Shown: positions 1 through 7,608, numbered from the stretch's first letter. The stretch is 8,940 nt of DNA from Bacteroidales bacterium (GCA_003560215.1 PWIY01000092.1:1-8940), one strand, 5' to 3'. A program made the numbers and translations. Notes: a model not told the origin generated them from the sequence alone.

Positions 1-1498
1 CTTCAATTTCTTTTCGGGAAACAGGAACATTTCCACTGAGAATCTTTATTTCACACCATATCTGAACGGACAGCCATTCACAGGTGATCCGGAGATCCCT
101 GTTGCCGGTAACGGCCCCATGACCTTTTCCATGAGGGCTTACAGCGATTTCCACACCGCTGAGAGCCCAAGCTATATTGAAATGAGCTACGGGCTTTCAG
201 AGGGTGAATACATGATCGATTTTGATGTCCGTTTTGTGGGAACCCGTGAAGCAATTGCAGCCAACACCACCTTTATCAACCTCGACTGGCAGGCCAGGTT
301 GCCCAGGTTGGAAAAAAACAGGGACAATGAGCAGAACAACACCACAATCTATTATAAATATACCAACGACGAAGTATCACGGATCAGGCCAACCCGCGAT
401 GATGAAGAAAGGCTAAGTACAAGCGTCAGATGGATATCCTTCAAGCATCAGTTTTTCTCTTCTGTGCTGGTTTCAGAAGAAGGCTTTGCCAACGCCGACA
501 TCGCCACCGTTTCACTGGGCGAGGATGAGGAAGACTACCTGAAAGATGTATCGGCTTCCATCAACCTGGATTATGATGGCCGCGGAGACAACACCTACAA
601 TATGCGGTGGTACCTCGGCCCGAACAGCTACCGGACACTCACCGCCTATGACCTGGAACTGGAAAGACAGATCCCTCTGGGCTGGGGCTTCTTCCTGACT
701 TCCTGGATCAATCGTTTCGCTGTCATCCCGGTATTTAATTTCCTGGACAGTTTTCAGCTGAATTATGGGATTGTCATTCTGATACTCACCATCTTACTGA
801 AACTTGTTCTGCTTCCCATCGCATTCAAGACTTATCTGTCACAGGCAAAAATGCGGTTGCTGAAACCGGAAATTGATGAGCTGGGCAAAAAATTCCCCAA
901 GAAGGAAGATGCCATGAAAAAACAACAGGCCACCATGAGCCTGTACAAAAAGGCCGGTGTCAACCCCATGTCGGGTTGTATTCCGATGCTGCTTCAGCTT
1001 CCGATCCTGATCGCCCTTTTCAGGTTTTTTCCGGCTTCCATAGAGTTAAGGCAGGAAGCATTTCTTTGGGCGGATGACCTTTCATCCTATGATTCCATTC
1101 TGAGTCTTCCGTTCTCCATTCCGTTTTACGGAGATCATGTGAGCCTGTTTACCCTGCTTATGGCGGGGTCAATGATCATTTACACCCACATGAACTCCCA
1201 GATGATGAGTTCCGGGAACCAGATGCCAGGCATGAAAACCATGATGTACTTCATGCCGGTCATGCTACTGGGGATATTCAACAATTTTGCATCCGGCCTG
1301 AGCTACTATTACTTTCTGGCCAACGTCATCACTTTTGGCCAGATGTTCCTGTTCCGCCGATTCATTGACGAAGACGCATTAAGAGCCAAAATGGAGGCCA
1401 ACAAGAAGAAACCTGTCAAAAAATCCAAATGGCAGCAGCGCATGGAGCAGCTGGCTAAACAACAGGAAGAACAGAAAAAGAAAAAACGCAAAAAATAA
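1..1498 (+). CDS. yidC: Membrane protein insertase YidC (5'-truncated by window edge)
   Basis: YidC/Oxa1-family insertase that places proteins in the inner membrane, alone or with SecYEG. The frame is open from base 2, so the ATG at 119 is internal; 498 residues are visible and roughly 110-150 N-terminal residues (TM1 and the start of the periplasmic domain) are missing. Numbering from M119: the rest of the periplasmic beta-sandwich domain runs to about residue 185, followed by an amphipathic segment, TM2 (about 215-242), a cytoplasmic charged hairpin (250-285), the NPMSGCIPMLLQLPI signature (292-306) leading into TM3, TM4 (about 342-358), and TM5/TM6 (about 374-424). The positive groove residue (Arg366 in E. 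coli) is Lys228 here, which I believe is normal in Bacteroidota. The last 30 residues are a Lys/Arg/Gln-rich tail ending KKKKRKK, suited to ribosome contact. purB begins 11 nt after the stop. Identity is certain from the signature; only the 5' end is unknown. Confidence 0.96.
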   Translation, partial: FNFFSGNRNISTENLYFTPYLNGQPFTGDPEIPVAGNGPMTFSMRAYSDFHTAESPSYIEMSYGLSEGEYMIDFDVRFVGTREAIAANTTFINLDWQARLPRLEKNRDNEQNNTTIYYKYTNDEVSRIRPTRDDEERLSTSVRWISFKHQFFSSVLVSEEGFANADIATVSLGEDEEDYLKDVSASINLDYDGRGDNTYNMRWYLGPNSYRTLTAYDLELERQIPLGWGFFLTSWINRFAVIPVFNFLDSFQLNYGIVILILTILLKLVLLPIAFKTYLSQAKMRLLKPEIDELGKKFPKKEDAMKKQQATMSLYKKAGVNPMSGCIPMLLQLPILIALFRFFPASIELRQEAFLWADDLSSYDSILSLPFSIPFYGDHVSLFTLLMAGSMIIYTHMNSQMMSSGNQMPGMKTMMYFMPVMLLGIFNNFASGLSYYYFLANVITFGQMFLFRRFIDEDALRAKMEANKKKPVKKSKWQQRMEQLAKQQEEQKKKKRKK

Positions 1499-1509
1499 GG
1501 ATCGCTCTC

Positions 1510-2862
1510 ATGCAAGGCCTTCAAAACATCAGCCCCATAGACGGGCGTTACCGCCATGTCGCTGCACCACTCTCAGCGTTCTTTTCAGAAGAAGCCCTCA
1601 TCCGGTACAGGGTTTTAATTGAGGTGGAATACTTCATCGGCCTGTGCAAGATTCCGCTCTCCCCACTGAAGTCACTGAACGACAACGACTTCAAAAAGAT
1701 CCGGGAGATCGCCACCACCTTTTCGCAGGAAGATGCACTGGCAGTTAAAGGGATTGAACAAGAGACCAACCATGACATCAAGGCCGTTGAGTATTTTATC
1801 AAACAACGCTTCGAATATTTCGGATACGGTGCCTACAAAGAATTTGTGCATTTCGGTCTGACCTCACAGGATATCAATAACACCGCCATTCCCCTGTCCT
1901 TTAAAGAAGCCCTGGAAACGGTCATCTATCCTGCACTGGACGAGCTATTGTCAGTATTGGGGAAACTGGCCAACGACTGGCTGCACGTTCCCATGCTTGC
2001 ACGCACACACGGGCAGCCTGCGTCCCCTACAACTGCCGGCAAGGAGATCATGGTTTTCCACGAGAGACTCAGGCTGCAGGTCGGGGAGTTAAAGGCGTTG
2101 CCCATCCCGGCAAAATTCGGGGGAGCCACCGGGAACTTCAATGCCCACCACCTGGCCTATCCTGAAGTTGACTGGGTGGGTTTCGGCAACCAGTTTGCCG
2201 GCTCTTTCGGATTGGAACGATCCCGGATAACCACCCAGATTGACCACTATGACCGGCTGTCTTCCATTTTCGATGCTTTGAAGCGGATCTGCACCATTCT
2301 GATCGACCTTGACCGGGACTGCTGGAGTTACATTTCCATGGATTATTTCAGCCAAAAGATCGTTGCAGGCGAAGTGGGATCCTCTGCCATGCCCCATAAG
2401 GTCAATCCCATTGACTTTGAAAATGCCGAGGGCAATGCAGGAGTGGCCATTTCCCTGCTTGAACACCTTTCTGCGAAGCTGCCGGTCAGTCGCCTTCAGC
2501 GGGATCTCTCTGATTCAACAGTTCTGAGAAATATCGGTGTTCCTGTGGCTCATTTGCTCATCGCGCTGAAATCCAGCATAAAAGGTCTGGGGAAAATCAG
2601 CCTGAATGAACATAAAATCAGCAAAGATCTCGAAAACAATATGATGGTTGTGGCCGAGGCAATTCAGACCGTGCTCAGGACCACAGGCTACCCGAACCCC
2701 TACGAAGCACTGAAATCCCTGACAAGAAAAAACACAGCCATTACCAAAGAAGATCTCTCAGCATTTATTGAGGAACTGGATATTCCGGAAGAGGTTAAAA
2801 TGAAGCTGCGAACAGTTTCTCCCTTCAATTATACCGGAATCATCCCGGGGCGCATCGAATAA
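1510..2862 (+). CDS. purB: Adenylosuccinate lyase PurB
   Basis: Fumarase/aspartase-superfamily enzyme of purine synthesis. It splits SAICAR to AICAR plus fumarate and adenylosuccinate to AMP plus fumarate, in the cytoplasm as a tetramer. At 450 residues it matches the E. coli-type PurB length (456). The N-terminus carries the SPIDGRY motif (residues 9-15). The general acid region is ARTHGQP with His167, equivalent to E. coli His171. The superfamily signature loop GSSAMPHKVNP lies at 290-300, with Ser291 equivalent to catalytic Ser295 of E. coli; it continues IDFENAEGN, also as in E. coli. All key residues are present. The start is supported by an AAGGA at 1497-1501, overlapping the yidC stop and 8 nt before the ATG, and by N-terminal alignment to the E. 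coli protein. It sits 11 nt after yidC, so co-transcription is likely. No unusual features. Confidence 0.97.
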   Translation: MQGLQNISPIDGRYRHVAAPLSAFFSEEALIRYRVLIEVEYFIGLCKIPLSPLKSLNDNDFKKIREIATTFSQEDALAVKGIEQETNHDIKAVEYFIKQRFEYFGYGAYKEFVHFGLTSQDINNTAIPLSFKEALETVIYPALDELLSVLGKLANDWLHVPMLARTHGQPASPTTAGKEIMVFHERLRLQVGELKALPIPAKFGGATGNFNAHHLAYPEVDWVGFGNQFAGSFGLERSRITTQIDHYDRLSSIFDALKRICTILIDLDRDCWSYISMDYFSQKIVAGEVGSSAMPHKVNPIDFENAEGNAGVAISLLEHLSAKLPVSRLQRDLSDSTVLRNIGVPVAHLLIALKSSIKGLGKISLNEHKISKDLENNMMVVAEAIQTVLRTTGYPNPYEALKSLTRKNTAITKEDLSAFIEELDIPEEVKMKLRTVSPFNYTGIIPGRIE

Positions 2863-2886
2863 AAAGCCATAGTCCGGCAAGCCATT

Positions 2887-4707
2887 ATGTACAACTTCAA
2901 AAAGATCCTTCGGTACATTCTTCCTTATTGGACAAGGGTTTTACTGAATGTGCTGTTCAACTTCCTGTCAGTGGTGTTCTCCCTGTTCACCCTCAATATG
3001 GTGATCCCGTTTATGAGTATCCTCTTTCAGACCCAGGAAGAAACCCATGAACTGATGCCATTCCGGCTCGACTTTGACGTCCTGATCAATAACTTCTATT
3101 ATTACCTGAACCTGCTCATCGACAGCTACGGCGAAGTTACCACCCTGATTCTGCTTTGTGTGGTGGTCATCCTGGCAAGTCTGCTAAAAAACGGATTCAA
3201 ATACCTGGCACTGTATCATCTGGCACCGGTCAGGAACGGGGTTGTCAGGGACCTGCGCAACGACATATACAGAAAAACACTCAATCTGCCTTTGGCCTAT
3301 TATTCTCAGGAACGAAAAGGAGACATCATTTCAAGGATGACCAATGATGTTTACCAGATCGAGATCAGCATTATCAGCTCACTGGCGATGATATTCAGGG
3401 ATCCCATTACCATTGTGGTATATCTGGGTTGGTTGCTTGTAATGAGTCCGCAACTGACCCTGTTCGTACTCATTTTGCTTCCGGTTGCCGGATATATCAT
3501 CGGGAGAATAGCCCGTTCACTTAAACCCACCGCATTGAAAAGCCAGTCGAAGCTGGGGGTTATTTTATCCGTGACCGAAGAAACCCTGTCAGGTCTTCGG
3601 ATTATTAAAGCCTTTAATGCAGAGAAAAAGATGACTGACCGGTTTCTGAGCCTTAACAGTCTTTATACCCGGATCATGAACAAGTTATACAGGCGTCAGG
3701 ACCTGGCTTCGCCCGTCAGTGAGTTTCTGGGCACCACCGTTTTTATAATTATCATGTTTTTTGGCGGCTCACTTGTTCTCACAGGAGCATCATCCCTGAG
3801 ACCGGAAATTTTCATCGGCTACCTTGCCATTTTTTCGCAGATCATTCAACCCTCGAAAACATTCACCAAAGCCTACTACAACATTCAGCGCGGAATGGCC
3901 TCTTCCGATCGCATTGACAGTGTGCTCGGAGCAGAAGAAACCATTAAGGATTCGCCCCATGCAAAACCCAAAAGTGACTTCCTTGAAGAGATCTGTTTCC
4001 GCAACGTCAGTTTCAGGTATGAAGACCATGATGTATTAAAAGACATCAATATTTGCCTGCAAAAGGGTCAGAAAATTGCACTGGTCGGTCAGTCAGGGGC
4101 AGGAAAATCCACATTTGTGGATTTGATTCCCCGTTTTTATGATACCACCCGGGGAGAGATCACCATTGACAACATTCCTGTCAGTAATCTTAAAATTAAA
4201 GACTTAAGGGCATTAATGGGAATTGTGAATCAGGAACCCATCCTGTTCAATGACACCTTCTTCAATAACATTGCATTTGGATCAACCAACGCAACTGAAG
4301 AAGAAGTGATCCGTGCTGCCAGAATTGCCAATGCACACGAATTTATCATTCGCTCCCCCCTTGGCTACTACACCAACATCGGAGACCGTGGCAATAAACT
4401 GTCGGGCGGGCAGCGTCAGCGCATCAGTATTGCGCGTGCCATCCTTAAAAACCCGCCCATCCTGATACTGGATGAGGCGACCAGTTCACTGGATACCGAA
4501 TCCGAAAAACTTGTACAGGAGGCACTGCTCAATGTGATGGAAAACAGAACATCCATTGTGATTGCGCATCGTTTATCCACCATCATCCATGCCGACCTGA
4601 TCTGCGTAATGCATGAAGGAAGAATTGTGGAAACCGGGACACACAGCCAGCTCCTTGAGAAAGACGGGATCTACAAGAAATTGCACAGCCTGCAAATGTT
4701 CTCATAG
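2887..4707 (+). CDS. ABC exporter, MsbA-type fused permease/ATPase
   Basis: Type IV (exporter-fold) half-transporter of 606 residues with the membrane domain before the ATPase; it should work as a homodimer in the inner membrane. TM1 is about 17-47, TM2 85-101, TM3-TM4 160-207, TM5 279-299 and TM6 307-330. The ATPase has A-loop Tyr388, Walker A GQSGAGKS (401-408, Lys407), Q-loop Gln449, signature LSGGQ (505-509), Walker B ILILDE with Asp529 and catalytic Glu530, D-loop SSLD, and switch His561. All are intact, so it should be active. The overall form resembles MsbA and other lipid or drug exporters, and lipid A-core flipping is one possibility, but the substrate cannot be read from sequence, so I give no symbol. 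It lies 24 nt after purB with no visible terminator or ribosome binding site, which fits leader-poor Bacteroidota translation. Confidence 0.93.
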   Translation: MYNFKKILRYILPYWTRVLLNVLFNFLSVVFSLFTLNMVIPFMSILFQTQEETHELMPFRLDFDVLINNFYYYLNLLIDSYGEVTTLILLCVVVILASLLKNGFKYLALYHLAPVRNGVVRDLRNDIYRKTLNLPLAYYSQERKGDIISRMTNDVYQIEISIISSLAMIFRDPITIVVYLGWLLVMSPQLTLFVLILLPVAGYIIGRIARSLKPTALKSQSKLGVILSVTEETLSGLRIIKAFNAEKKMTDRFLSLNSLYTRIMNKLYRRQDLASPVSEFLGTTVFIIIMFFGGSLVLTGASSLRPEIFIGYLAIFSQIIQPSKTFTKAYYNIQRGMASSDRIDSVLGAEETIKDSPHAKPKSDFLEEICFRNVSFRYEDHDVLKDINICLQKGQKIALVGQSGAGKSTFVDLIPRFYDTTRGEITIDNIPVSNLKIKDLRALMGIVNQEPILFNDTFFNNIAFGSTNATEEEVIRAARIANAHEFIIRSPLGYYTNIGDRGNKLSGGQRQRISIARAILKNPPILILDEATSSLDTESEKLVQEALLNVMENRTSIVIAHRLSTIIHADLICVMHEGRIVETGTHSQLLEKDGIYKKLHSLQMFS

Positions 4708-4712
4708 ATATG

Positions 4713-4755
4713 CGTGCTGTTGCAAGAATAAAATAATACGTAATTTTGATGAACC
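4713..4755 (+). promoter_or_regulatory. Putative Bacteroidota-type promoter for the DUF5606 gene
   Basis: In the 61-nt gap after the ABC exporter there is TAATTTTG at 4741-4748, an exact match to the Bacteroidota -7 consensus TAnnTTTG. A GTTG at 4719-4722 matches the -33 TTTG box at three of four bases, with an 18-nt spacer, close to the usual distance. A start around 4753-4755 would leave a leader of about 14-16 nt before the ATG at 4769. The assignment is by motif and spacing only. Confidence 0.5.
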
Positions 4756-4768
4756 AAATCTTCTACAT

Positions 4769-5248
4769 ATGGATCTGAGTAAAATTTTAACCATTGCCGG
4801 AAAAAGCGGACTGTTTGAGGTGGTATCACAAACAAAGAACGGGCTCATCGTCGAATCACTGACCGACGGCAAGCGGCAACCTGTTTTTGCCACCAGCCGT
4901 TCCAGTATGCTGGAAGATATAAGCATTTTTACCGATGAGGGAGATGTTCCGCTGAAGGATGTACTGTGGAAAATTTTTCAGACCACAGAAGGTCAACCGG
5001 TTGAGAACCCGAAAAAAGAGCCCGAAAAAGCAACCAGGCTTTTTGAAGAGGTTCTCCCTGATTATGACAGAGACAGGGTTCATTTTTCAGATATTAGGAA
5101 AGTGTTTACCTGGTACAATATTTTGCTGGAGAAAGGCCTGATCACACAACCCGAAGAAGAAAAGGAAAAGAAAGAGGATGAACCTGCGAAAGAAGATCAT
5201 TCTGCAGAAAAAAACCCCGGCAAAGAAGGCACTTCAGGTAAGAAATAA
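4769..5248 (+). CDS. DUF5606-family protein of unknown function
   Basis: Protein of 159 residues. I recognise the opening MDLSKILTIAGKSGLFEV, the middle LTDGKRQPVF, and later VLPDYDRDRVHFSDIRKV.TWYN as the DUF5606 family, known to me only from Bacteroidota; no function is established. Residues 1 to about 65 look like a small beta-rich domain. Residues 85-125 are helical and soluble, with no signal peptide or membrane segment. Residues 128-159 form a low-complexity Glu/Lys/Asp-rich tail that is probably disordered. The same frame opens further upstream, at 4613, but that part overlaps the ABC gene. The ATG at 4769 is chosen because the family starts there and a promoter-like motif precedes it. 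pyrD follows after 6 nt, so the two are probably co-transcribed. Confidence 0.85.
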   Translation: MDLSKILTIAGKSGLFEVVSQTKNGLIVESLTDGKRQPVFATSRSSMLEDISIFTDEGDVPLKDVLWKIFQTTEGQPVENPKKEPEKATRLFEEVLPDYDRDRVHFSDIRKVFTWYNILLEKGLITQPEEEKEKKEDEPAKEDHSAEKNPGKEGTSGKK

Positions 5249-5254
5249 GGCACG

Positions 5255-6283
5255 ATGTATCCACGACTGATTCGCCCCATACTGTTCCTTCTTCCCCCGG
5301 AACGCATCCACCGGATCGTGGCAGCTATTCTTCCCGCTCTATTTTCCATCCCGTGGATGGGGTGGCTATTCAGAAAATATTTTCTGGTCAGTGACCCTTC
5401 CCTTGAAAGGGAGGTGTTCGGAATACGTTTCCCCAACCCGGTCGGAATTGCCGCCGGGTTTGACAAGGAGGCAGGCCTCTATAATTCTTTGGCTAATTTT
5501 GGGTTTGGACACGTTGAAATAGGAACAGTTACCCCGGCAGGGCAAAAGGGAAATCCCCGTCCCAGACTTTTCCGGCTGCCGGAAGACGGGGCCCTTGTAA
5601 ACAGGATGGGTTTTAACAACCATGGTGTGGAGGCTTTTGTCAAACGTATCAGAAAAAACCAGCCCGGTGTTATCATCGGGGGCAACATCGGCAAAAACAC
5701 ACAAACCCCCAATGAAAAGGCCGTTGATGATTATTGTTATGCCTTTGACCAACTCCACGAACTGGTAAACTATTTTGTTGTCAACGTCAGTTGCCCGAAC
5801 ATCAAAGGTTTAAACAAGTTACAGGACAAAGGTGAATTGCTTAGGATCCTGCATGCCATTCAGGAAATCAACCAACGCAAAGCCAGCTCCAAACCGGTGC
5901 TGCTCAAAATCGCCCCTGACCTGAACAAAATTCAGCTTGATGAGGTCATCGAAATTGTGAGGGAAGCCAGACTCGATGGCATTGTAGCTACGAATACATC
6001 CACAGGAAGAGAGAACCTGAAAACGAAGCCTGAAAAAATTGAAGCAATCGGGCAGGGTGGCCTGAGCGGAAGACCCATCCGGAACAAATCAACCCAAACA
6101 ATCCGGTATCTGCATGAACAATCGGGGGGATCCATCCCCATTATTGGTGTGGGAGGGATTTTTAATGCAGAAGATGCCCTGGAGAAACTGGAGGCAGGCG
6201 CAACCCTGGTTCAGGTTTATACAGGATTTATTTATACCGGACCATCCATTGCCAAGAAAATCAACCGGGCCATTCTTCAATAA
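5255..6283 (+). CDS. pyrD: Dihydroorotate dehydrogenase (quinone-type, class 2)
   Basis: FMN enzyme that oxidises dihydroorotate to orotate, the fourth step of pyrimidine synthesis, passing electrons to membrane quinone. At 342 residues it has the class 2 N-terminal extension: hydrophobic helices (about 4-45) that form the quinone tunnel and bind the inner membrane face. Class 2 hallmarks follow: AAGFDKEAG (66-74), GTVTP (90-94), PRPRLFRLPED, NRMGFNN (116-122), substrate Lys218 in LLKIAPD, and NTS (247-249). The barrel ends with the phosphate-binding GVGGI and YTGFIYTGP segments. The oddity is the catalytic loop, which reads NVSCPNI (177-183): Cys180 sits where class 2 enzymes usually have Ser (Ser175 in E. 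coli), and Ile183 replaces Thr. SCPN is the class 1 form. The start is set by family length and by an AAGG overlapping the preceding stop. Confidence 0.95.
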   Translation: MYPRLIRPILFLLPPERIHRIVAAILPALFSIPWMGWLFRKYFLVSDPSLEREVFGIRFPNPVGIAAGFDKEAGLYNSLANFGFGHVEIGTVTPAGQKGNPRPRLFRLPEDGALVNRMGFNNHGVEAFVKRIRKNQPGVIIGGNIGKNTQTPNEKAVDDYCYAFDQLHELVNYFVVNVSCPNIKGLNKLQDKGELLRILHAIQEINQRKASSKPVLLKIAPDLNKIQLDEVIEIVREARLDGIVATNTSTGRENLKTKPEKIEAIGQGGLSGRPIRNKSTQTIRYLHEQSGGSIPIIGVGGIFNAEDALEKLEAGATLVQVYTGFIYTGPSIAKKINRAILQ

Positions 6284-6327
6284 TCATACGGCAATAAAGC
6301 CAAACGGTTTAATCATCCCGGAAAACT

Positions 6328-6346
6328 GAACTTTGGCCAAGTTTTT
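6328..6346 (+). terminator. Weak hairpin with T-tract after pyrD
   Basis: AACTT at 6329-6333 pairs with AAGTT at 6339-6343 around a TGGCC loop, with a possible extra G-U pair, and T's continue to 6346. It lies 45 nt after the pyrD stop and 18 nt before the next likely start. It could end the pyrD transcript, but the stem is short and AT-rich and the T-tract is shared with the stem. An operator-like palindrome (TTGGCCAA, 6333-6340) is an alternative reading. Confidence 0.3.
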
Positions 6347-6363
6347 GTTGTTATATGGTCACA

Positions 6364-7599
6364 ATGAAAATATTTCTCAGGCAACTGTTATTGTTTTTTA
6401 TCCTGCTGACCATCCAAACCCCTGCGATGGCCTCCCCGGAATCAGGTTTCAGGTTTGAAAGCAGCCGGAACAGGGTAAGTCTGCCGATCATAGTAAGGAA
6501 CAACCTGGCCGTTGTTCCCCTTTATATCAACGGAAACGGACCTTTTTACTTTATCCTGGATACAGGTGTCAATACCACCATCCTCACAGAACCCCTCATC
6601 GCTCACATGCTCGACCTCAATATAGAAAGGGAGATCATGGTATATGGTCTGGGAGGCGAAGGCGTTGTACCGGCAGCCCTTGCCACCAATGTCAAAATTG
6701 AAATGAGAAGGGGAATCACAGGTTACAACAAGAACCTGCTGGTGGTCCCCGAAGACATCCTTTCGTTTTCCGAAGTATTCGGGTTTCCGGTATACGGCAT
6801 TATTGGTTACGATTTCTTCAGGCACTTCCCGGTGGAGATCAACTACAGCTCAGAAACCATGCGGGTTTACAAAGAATCCACCTACCGCACCAGAAGAAGG
6901 ACAACCACCGTCCCGATTCGGCTGATCGACGGCAAGCCATATATCCGGTCCACCATTGTCAGCGAACAGGGAGACACACTCACCACCCACTTGTTGCTGG
7001 ATCTTGGAGCCAGTCACCCCGTTTACCTCAACCAGAGGTATCAGCACCTATCGGGTCAGACCATCAAAGGCTTCCTGGGCAAGGGCATCAGCGGAAACCT
7101 GATGGGTCAAAAAGGCCGTGCCGAAAAGCTGCTGATCGGGGATGTGGAAATCAATCAACCTTTGGTTGCGTATCCCGACGCAGAATTTCTGACTTTTTAT
7201 GATGAGGAAATCAGCTGGGAAGGGATCATTGGCGGAGCCATCCTGAAAAGATTCACTGTGACCATCGATTACCAGGAGGGAAAATTATTAATGAGGCGCA
7301 ATCGTTTTCTGCAGCAGCCTTTCAACTCTAATCTGAGTGGCATGGAGGTGATCGCAACCGGTCGTCGCATGAACAATTACAAAATCCATTATGTGAGGCC
7401 GGGCTCTGCAAGTTACGAAGCGGGTATCATGCCCGGAGATGAAATCATCGCCCTGAATTCACACAGGAATCAGGAATTGACCATGGAAATCATCCTGGAT
7501 GAATTGTCTGCCCGGATCGGGCATTCCATTCACCTTATGGTTCGCCGTGACGGGCAGATATTAAGAAAAAACTTCCGTTTGCGGGAAGACCTGTTGTAA
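6364..7599 (+). CDS. Exported aspartyl protease-like protein with C-terminal PDZ domain
   Basis: Protein of 411 residues from ATG 6364; an in-frame ATG at 6355 would add three residues. I prefer 6364 because it gives a standard signal peptide: MKIFLRQ, a hydrophobic core, and AMA before the likely cut at about residue 24. The mature protein has two retropepsin-like lobes. The first holds ILDTG with Asp66-Thr67-Gly68, followed by VNTTIL, typical of the clan AA active site. The second holds LLLDLGAS with Asp213-Leu214-Gly215, where the usual Thr/Ser is Leu. A PDZ domain (about 337-407) follows, with PGSASYEAGIMPGDEI as its peptide-binding part. The domain order fits Bacteroidota aspartyl protease-PDZ proteins of unknown substrate, located in the periplasm or outer envelope. 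It may be a protease or a peptide-binding relative. No clear promoter is visible. Confidence 0.85.
   Translation: MKIFLRQLLLFFILLTIQTPAMASPESGFRFESSRNRVSLPIIVRNNLAVVPLYINGNGPFYFILDTGVNTTILTEPLIAHMLDLNIEREIMVYGLGGEGVVPAALATNVKIEMRRGITGYNKNLLVVPEDILSFSEVFGFPVYGIIGYDFFRHFPVEINYSSETMRVYKESTYRTRRRTTTVPIRLIDGKPYIRSTIVSEQGDTLTTHLLLDLGASHPVYLNQRYQHLSGQTIKGFLGKGISGNLMGQKGRAEKLLIGDVEINQPLVAYPDAEFLTFYDEEISWEGIIGGAILKRFTVTIDYQEGKLLMRRNRFLQQPFNSNLSGMEVIATGRRMNNYKIHYVRPGSASYEAGIMPGDEIIALNSHRNQELTMEIILDELSARIGHSIHLMVRRDGQILRKNFRLREDLL
7566..7588 (-). terminator. Intrinsic terminator for the - strand nucleotidase gene
   Basis: Read on the - strand, CTTCC (7588-7584), a 7-nt loop CGCAAAC, and GGAAG (7576-7572) form a 5-bp stem followed at once by six T's (7571-7566). 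It lies about 20 nt after the nucleotidase stop codon, the expected place for an intrinsic terminator. It is entirely inside the last codons of the convergent protease gene. The stem is short, so strength is uncertain. Confidence 0.4.
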
Positions 7600-7608
7600 C
7601 ACAGCCCC

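Noticed and set aside
2089..2466. 125-codon open frame on the - strand inside purB
   Set aside because: It lies wholly opposite a certain gene, its protein resembles no family I know, and it has no start context of its own; it is a shadow of purB codon use.
4613..4768. Longer 211-codon reading frame for the DUF5606 gene, overlapping the ABC exporter
   Set aside because: The extra 52 residues lie in the ABC gene's last 95 bases and the gap, have a Cys/Lys-rich non-family composition, and the family start MDLSK is at 4769 after a promoter-like motif.
5366..5758. 130-codon open frame on the - strand inside pyrD
   Set aside because: It is antisense to strongly conserved pyrD motifs and shows no recognisable domain; treated as a shadow.
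6332..6358. Promoter for the protease gene (TTTG at 6332, TATATGG at 6352)
   Set aside because: The spacer is only 16 nt, the -7 box lacks TTTG, and it would put the transcript start on or after the translation start.
6442..6825. 127-codon open frame on the - strand inside the protease gene
   Set aside because: It is antisense to the signal peptide and first lobe and has no family features; treated as a shadow.
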